The position numbers and the translations under genes were made by a program. The notes under the pieces were generated by a model. The model had not been told where the DNA came from, did not search any database, and saw only the letters and a program-made list of their open reading frames with translations. This document shows positions 59,411 to 64,000 of a stretch of 64,000 nt of DNA, in pieces (positions within the stretch are counted from its first letter, which is position 1; each line of letters begins with the position of its first letter). Source of the DNA: Quercus robur (Eukaryota > Streptophyta > Magnoliopsida > Fagales > Fagaceae); NCBI RefSeq assembly GCF_932294415.1, contig NC_065535.1, forward strand, positions 25,012,782-25,076,781. Reading direction: 5' to 3'.

Positions 59411-61624
59411 TCATGTCGCACCAAGGCACCAACAGTGATGATTATATTTAGAGGTCTACATAGATTAGATTAGGTTGGGTAAAGAGGATTTTTTAATCAA
59501 ACCAACCATAGTCGGGTTGAAAAAAAAAAAAAAAAAACAAAACAAAACATAACAACAACACATCACAAGGGTCCAATCCAACCCACGTGGATTGGGTTGG
59601 ACAATTTTTATTTTTTATTTTTCACAAAAAACTAAGCATTAAAACGGAAAATTTATAAGATTATCAACACAAATAACAACATATTTACAATCTTATTTGT
59701 ATTGGTTTGATGTACTAACAAATTTGAGCATAGCACCAAACCAATACAAACTTTTTGATTATTGCATCAAACCAACATAAATAATTTGAGATTCAAATGA
59801 AATGTGAAAATAGGTTAGGAGTTTATTTTTAATTTAAGGAAAGGGGCTAAATAGTAAGCAACAAAATCATATAACATATATATTAAATATAGGTGGGTTA
59901 GGTGGATTTGTGAATATACTAACTTGCACTCAACCCAACTCACTGTAAAAAGAATTTTGGGAACCCACCAACCCATAAAAACCAACCCAACCCACCGAGT
60001 TGGGTCGGATTTAGTCAGTTTTCGCGGATCAATGGGTTGGCCACACTTGTGGTACAACCTGTGATGGTTGTACCATAGTTCTAGTTGTATATTTTTACAA
60101 TAAACTAAAGTAGACTATAATCAAATGAAATCAATGATTGAAAACCTAGGTTTTGCTAGGGCAAATCAAGTGGTCTCTTTTTTGGTTGAAAAACTGAAAT
60201 TGACATAAAAGTCACAACCCAAAATCAATATTTCATTAATCATTTGGTTCTCATATTCCCAAAATAACCCTAGGATAATCATAGAAGTATATATAGACAC
60301 CTAAAAAATGAAATTAGAAGAACCTTGTAAGATGAACTAAGGAAAATAGCAAGATCCTTTTCAGTTGTAGGGTAGGTGACCTAAGACAGTTCATCACCTC
60401 CAAGCTCTTGTACTCTCCCACCAACCAGTCACCTAAACCAGGCACACACACACACACACACACGCCCCCCTCTCTCTCTCTCCCCCTAACCAATGCTTCC
60501 TCTACCAATCCCCACTATCTATTCCTTATCTCCAACAGTCCTACCCATCCACCACTTGTCTCTGTCAATCCACCCATCCAACCCATTCCCTCTTTATCAG
60601 CACCACCCCTTCCAAAACTCTCTCATTCTGCCATTTTCACCCTTTGCCTTTTGGGGTTTAGTAAAGGCTTAGAACATTTAGTTAAGCTTGACTTTATTAA
60701 TTTAAGGTTTAAGCATTGATTTTACTAAGTGATGAATTAAGAACTTGGAATTTATTTAGGGGAAGCAAGGGAAGATAGGTGAAGGCTTACACATTACTTG
60801 CGACTCTTGATACTCAACTGCTAACCAAGATAAGGGATTATGCCATGAAAATTTAATAGTCCATGTTTTTAGTATACTCCTTTTAGTTGGTTCGTGTTAA
60901 TATCAAGTAAAAACTTAGTATTAGCATATTGGTCCATCCTAGATCGAGGTATGACACATATACATGAGCAATCAAAATAAAAAATGAAAGCTAAAATTCC
61001 AATAATCTGTGTGGTTACTCATTCATAAGGTAAAAAAAAAGAATACAAAATAATGATAAAAGCTTATATGCATGATATTTTCTTCAAAACAAGCAAAGTT
61101 CTATCAAAATATATATAGTGTTTTTAAGATACCAAAATCCTAAAAGCGAATGTTTGGGAAACAGAGAAAGAAAAAGAATAACCTAGAATTTGCCCTAAAT
61201 GTATGCATTAGCTCTAATTGACTACCCCATCTCAAGTTAAGCAATAAAGTTTATTGGAGGGAAAGAACTCATTCTGGGAGTACAACAAAAACCCCACAGT
61301 ATTGCAATTCCTTGAATTTGACGATTATTTGTAATAAAAACCAAATTTTTACAATTTGAATGCAAAAAACAAACGAATATTTTTTTTTCTTCTAAAAGAA
61401 AAGGCACGAAAATGTACCTTAAACCCTATTGAGGAAGAATACCTATATAACTAGAAAATATATCAAATCTAAAAACCAGCCATATAAATGAAATGATTTT
61501 CTGACTAAAGAGCAAACATGCAAAGTGAGAGAATATTTAGGATTTGAGCAATGATAATGTGCAAAAGAGAAAGAAGAATACATGGGGGAGAATTTTGGCA
61601 TGCATAATCCAAACCCAAAAAATG

Positions 61625-61663
<39 letters not shown>

Positions 61664-61936
61664 GAAGAAGAAGAAGAAGAAGAAGAAGAAGAAGACAGTG
61701 AGATTTGTGCAAACTGGTGAAGTGGCAAGGGAGGGTTAGGAGGAGGGTGGAACAAGATGGCCAAATGGGGTTTGGGACTTTGCTACGAGAGAGAGAGAGA
61801 GATGTTTAGGTTAAAGGAGAGAGATCCATCATGACCACCATTGGGGGGGACAAACCTAGGAATTCAAGTTAGGGCAGGTCGGAGTATAAGCCAAAAAACA
61901 AAACAAAAAAAAAAAAAAAAAATTCAAATAATCATT
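59411..61936. other. Intergenic DNA between the two gypsy elements
   Basis: No gene seen. Around 59450-60065 there is a block with GGGTTGGGT-type motifs at both ends that may be a diverged hAT-like element. A (CA)n/(CT)n microsatellite lies at about 60443-60483, and frames across it are low-complexity. A long A run plus (GAA)n occupies 61621-61695, and (GA)n lies at about 61787-61801. Confidence 0.45.
61621..61695. repeat. Poly(A) run followed by (GAA)n
   Basis: About 38 A's, then about 11 GAA units. The serine- or phenylalanine-rich frames on the - strand are products of this repeat. Confidence 0.95.
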
Positions 61937-62750
61937 TGTAGGGGTGGTAGGCCCAGTATTACGTATCTATGTAAATATTGGACCGGGGGCCTAATCCGAG
62001 GACATTAAGTAATCCGAGGATGGAGAAACACTGTCAGAGGAGTCTGTGTTAATGAATGAAGAAGTGAGGTATGGTCATGAGAGTCCAAAAAAGTGATCCG
62101 AGGAGGAATGCTTCCTCGGTTAAGCAAAGCTGAGGTTAGAAGGTGCGGTCTGACATTAAGAGCAACGTTTTGGACAACACCACTGATGAGGATAAGTATC
62201 GGGAAGGAACAGGATAGAGGAAGGTTATGAAATATCTAAGAGAAAGTTGCTACCACCTCATTAAATGCTTTGCAGCTAACTCTTTGGCCGTATTAATAAG
62301 GAAATGATACCTGAACAGTAGTTTTCAGTCTTACAGCTACTCCCCAAAGACTTCAGGAAGGTGCTGATATGACAAGGATTAACACCAACAATCTAATCTA
62401 CACGTGGAGGGCAGAGATGAAAGGAGGAAGATAGTATAAAATACAAGGGATGCAATGAAAGGAGGGGATCGGAGAATTGAGAGAGAAATATTATAGCAAT
62501 AAGAACTATATTTGTAATCAATTTCAAGAATTATATACAAGAACTAATCTCCTTGGACTGTGCTGAGGACAATTTTCATTAGATACAATCAGTCTATTTT
62601 TACTTTATTGTCATTTTGATCCACTATAATTGCTACCCAACTCATTAGAGCCTAATTTTCCAATCCACTCTCTACAAATTCATTGTATTGGACTTTTTGG
62701 GCCTAGATCCTTTTAACTTTTGGGCTTAGGACTCAAATCTAGTCCCTATA
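61937..62750 (+). repeat. 5' LTR (about 814 bp)
   Basis: Starts TGTAGGGGTGG and ends near TCCCTATA. It has a TATA box, TATAAAATA, at 62435-62443. The next bases, TTGGCACCGTTTGTGGAAA (from 62752), form a degenerate tRNA-Asp-like primer site. The right-hand LTR is outside the window, so the exact end is approximate. Confidence 0.7.
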
Positions 62751-62803
62751 ATTGGCACCGTTTGTGGAAAATTTTGGTGCTATAGTGAGTTTAACGTTCA
62801 ATT

Positions 62804-63898
62804 ATGGTAGGTTCAAGTCCGAATCAGGAAGAATCTATAAGGTCCCAACGTCAAGATCATTATGTTAATCTTAAGCAAAGAAGGGACCGGGAGGTTAGTG
62901 TACATACCACTAATACTAGTAAGAGCCAATCTCGAAGCGGGAGCCACCTTTCTCATAAGGAGAATACCAGAGCCATGCAACTGGAGATTGATCATTTGAA
63001 AAGGAAGTTGCACCATGAACGGCGGAGGGGAACTCCTTCCAATTTTGATTTCTCTTCTAGCGATGAGAGGAATGGTAGTTATAGACCCAGGTCAAGGACT
63101 CCCCCCAGTACATCTTTCTCGTGTGATGAGGACTACCACCGTGAGTGTAGGAATAAGGGCCCATCTTGCAAAGGCTTGGGAAACGACGCTATAAGTAAGG
63201 TGTTAAACCAAATTTTCAGATCACCTTTCACATGTAGAATTGAAGGAGGAAAATTTCCTCGACGGTTTGCTCAGCCAACGTTTACCATGTACAATAGTCG
63301 AACAGACCCTGTAGCGCATGTAAGTCATTTCAACCAGAGAATGACAATCCATTCTAGGAATAAGGCCTTGATGTGCAAGGTGTTCTCATCCAGTTTGGGG
63401 CTTGTGGCAATGAGATGGTTTGATGGCCTAGGGGCAGGTTCTATAGATTCCTTTAAGGAACTCACCCGGACGTTTAGATCTCGCTTTATTATGTACGATA
63501 GGGTTCCTCGGCACTTAGATTCCCTTGTATATGACCATGCGAGAAGGGAAGACCCTGAAAACGTACTCAGACAGATATTGGGAGATGTTCAATGAGATAG
63601 ATAGGGACTTTGATGATGTGGCCATAAGAACTTTCAAGGTCAGTCTATCTGCCGAGCATGGTTTGAGGAAATCTTTGACTGGGAAACCTGCTAATAGCGT
63701 ACGTCAACTCATGGATTGAATTGACAAGTATAAGCGGGTCGAGGAGGACCAACAACAGGGGAAAGGGAAGGCTAAGGTTATCCTTCAGGAGAGGAGGGAT
63801 TTCAGGTCGGACCGATACAACAACAACTGGCCTCGAAGAGACTTTGCTGGGAAATCGAGGTCTACCGCTACTCAAATGGTTAACACGGTGTTTTAACA
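62804..63898 (+). pseudogene. gag of the right-hand gypsy element, frameshifted
   Basis: It opens at ATG 62804 (MVGSSPNQEES). A basic, Arg/Ser-rich N-terminus with a helical stretch (MQLEIDHLKRKLHHERR) precedes the gag domain at residues about 155-235 (PTFTMYNSRTDPVAHV, AMRWFDGLGAGS). Near 63525 an extra base shifts the frame; the original frame continues as MREGKTLKTYSDRYWEMFNE to a stop at 63717-63719 (a CGA-to-TGA type change). Further gag sequence (VEEDQQQGKGKAKVI) follows to a stop near 63894. The product would package the element's RNA, but this copy is broken. Confidence 0.8.
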
Positions 63899-64000
63899 GC
63901 CAGTACACCAAGTCTTGGAGAAAATCAAGAATGAGTCATTCTTCAAATGGCCTAATAAGATGGGAGGTGACCCCATGAAGCGCAATCAAAGCCTTCATTA

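Larger units (their letters stand above)
61937..64000 (+). mobile_element. Ty3/gypsy element, 5' part only (runs off the window)
   Basis: It comprises an LTR, a primer-binding-like site and gag in + orientation. The 3' LTR and pol lie beyond position 64000. Its LTR is related to the solo LTR at 33153-33957. Confidence 0.85.

Noticed and set aside
60408..60719. 103-aa Pro/Ser/Thr-rich frame
   Set aside because: Generated by (CA)n/(CT)n microsatellites; no domain, and an unremarkable context.

Overview
This is plant nuclear DNA: AT-rich, intron-containing, full of microsatellites, MITEs, SINEs and Ty3/gypsy LTR elements, with plant-specific trihelix transcription factors as the only intact genes. 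A eudicot is clear. A woody eudicot, possibly Fagales, is my impression from the repeat families and is not proven here.

Layout. (1) 508-4346 is a complete non-autonomous LTR retrotransposon with 690-bp LTRs and an ATCAT target duplication. It carries ten 81-bp tandem repeats and a captured RWP-RK transcription-factor domain. (2) 4.3-9.6 kb is AT-rich DNA with MITEs. (3) 9.6-13.5 kb holds promoter blocks and GT-2-clade trihelix gene A (+ strand, two exons, 549 aa). (4) 13.5-25.6 kb is intergenic, with a SINE, a palindromic MITE and a hAT-like element. (5) 25.7-30.3 kb holds GT-2-clade trihelix gene B (- strand, two exons, 614 aa) and promoter blocks that mirror those of gene A. (6) 30.3-45.9 kb is intergenic, with a solo LTR, SINEs, short tandem duplications and a Stowaway-like MITE. 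(7) 45.9-47.9 kb holds gene C (- strand, uninterrupted 448-aa reading frame), a trihelix protein of the GT-gamma/HRA1 type. (8) 49.4-58.8 kb is a decayed full-length Tat-type gypsy element on the - strand (473-bp LTRs, ATGAT duplication), with a spliced antisense gene between integrase and 3' LTR. It sits inside an older repeat. (9) 61.9-64.0 kb is the 5' LTR and broken gag of another gypsy element that runs off the right edge.

How it fits together. Genes A and B are paralogues arranged tail to tail with an identically placed intron that splits the first DNA-binding domain. At least three upstream blocks, reaching about 1.7 kb from each start codon, are shared in the same order. The two genes therefore look like an inverted duplication that kept its regulatory region. 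Gene C belongs to a different trihelix clade but lies in the same cluster. From memory, Arabidopsis has the same neighbourhood (At1g76870, DF1/At1g76880, GT-2/At1g76890), so this may be an ancient trihelix cluster.

The least expected items are the shared promoter blocks, the RWP-RK exon carried by an LTR element, the intron-bearing antisense gene in the gypsy element, and a recurrent class of very small retroposed poly(T) inserts with target-site duplications.
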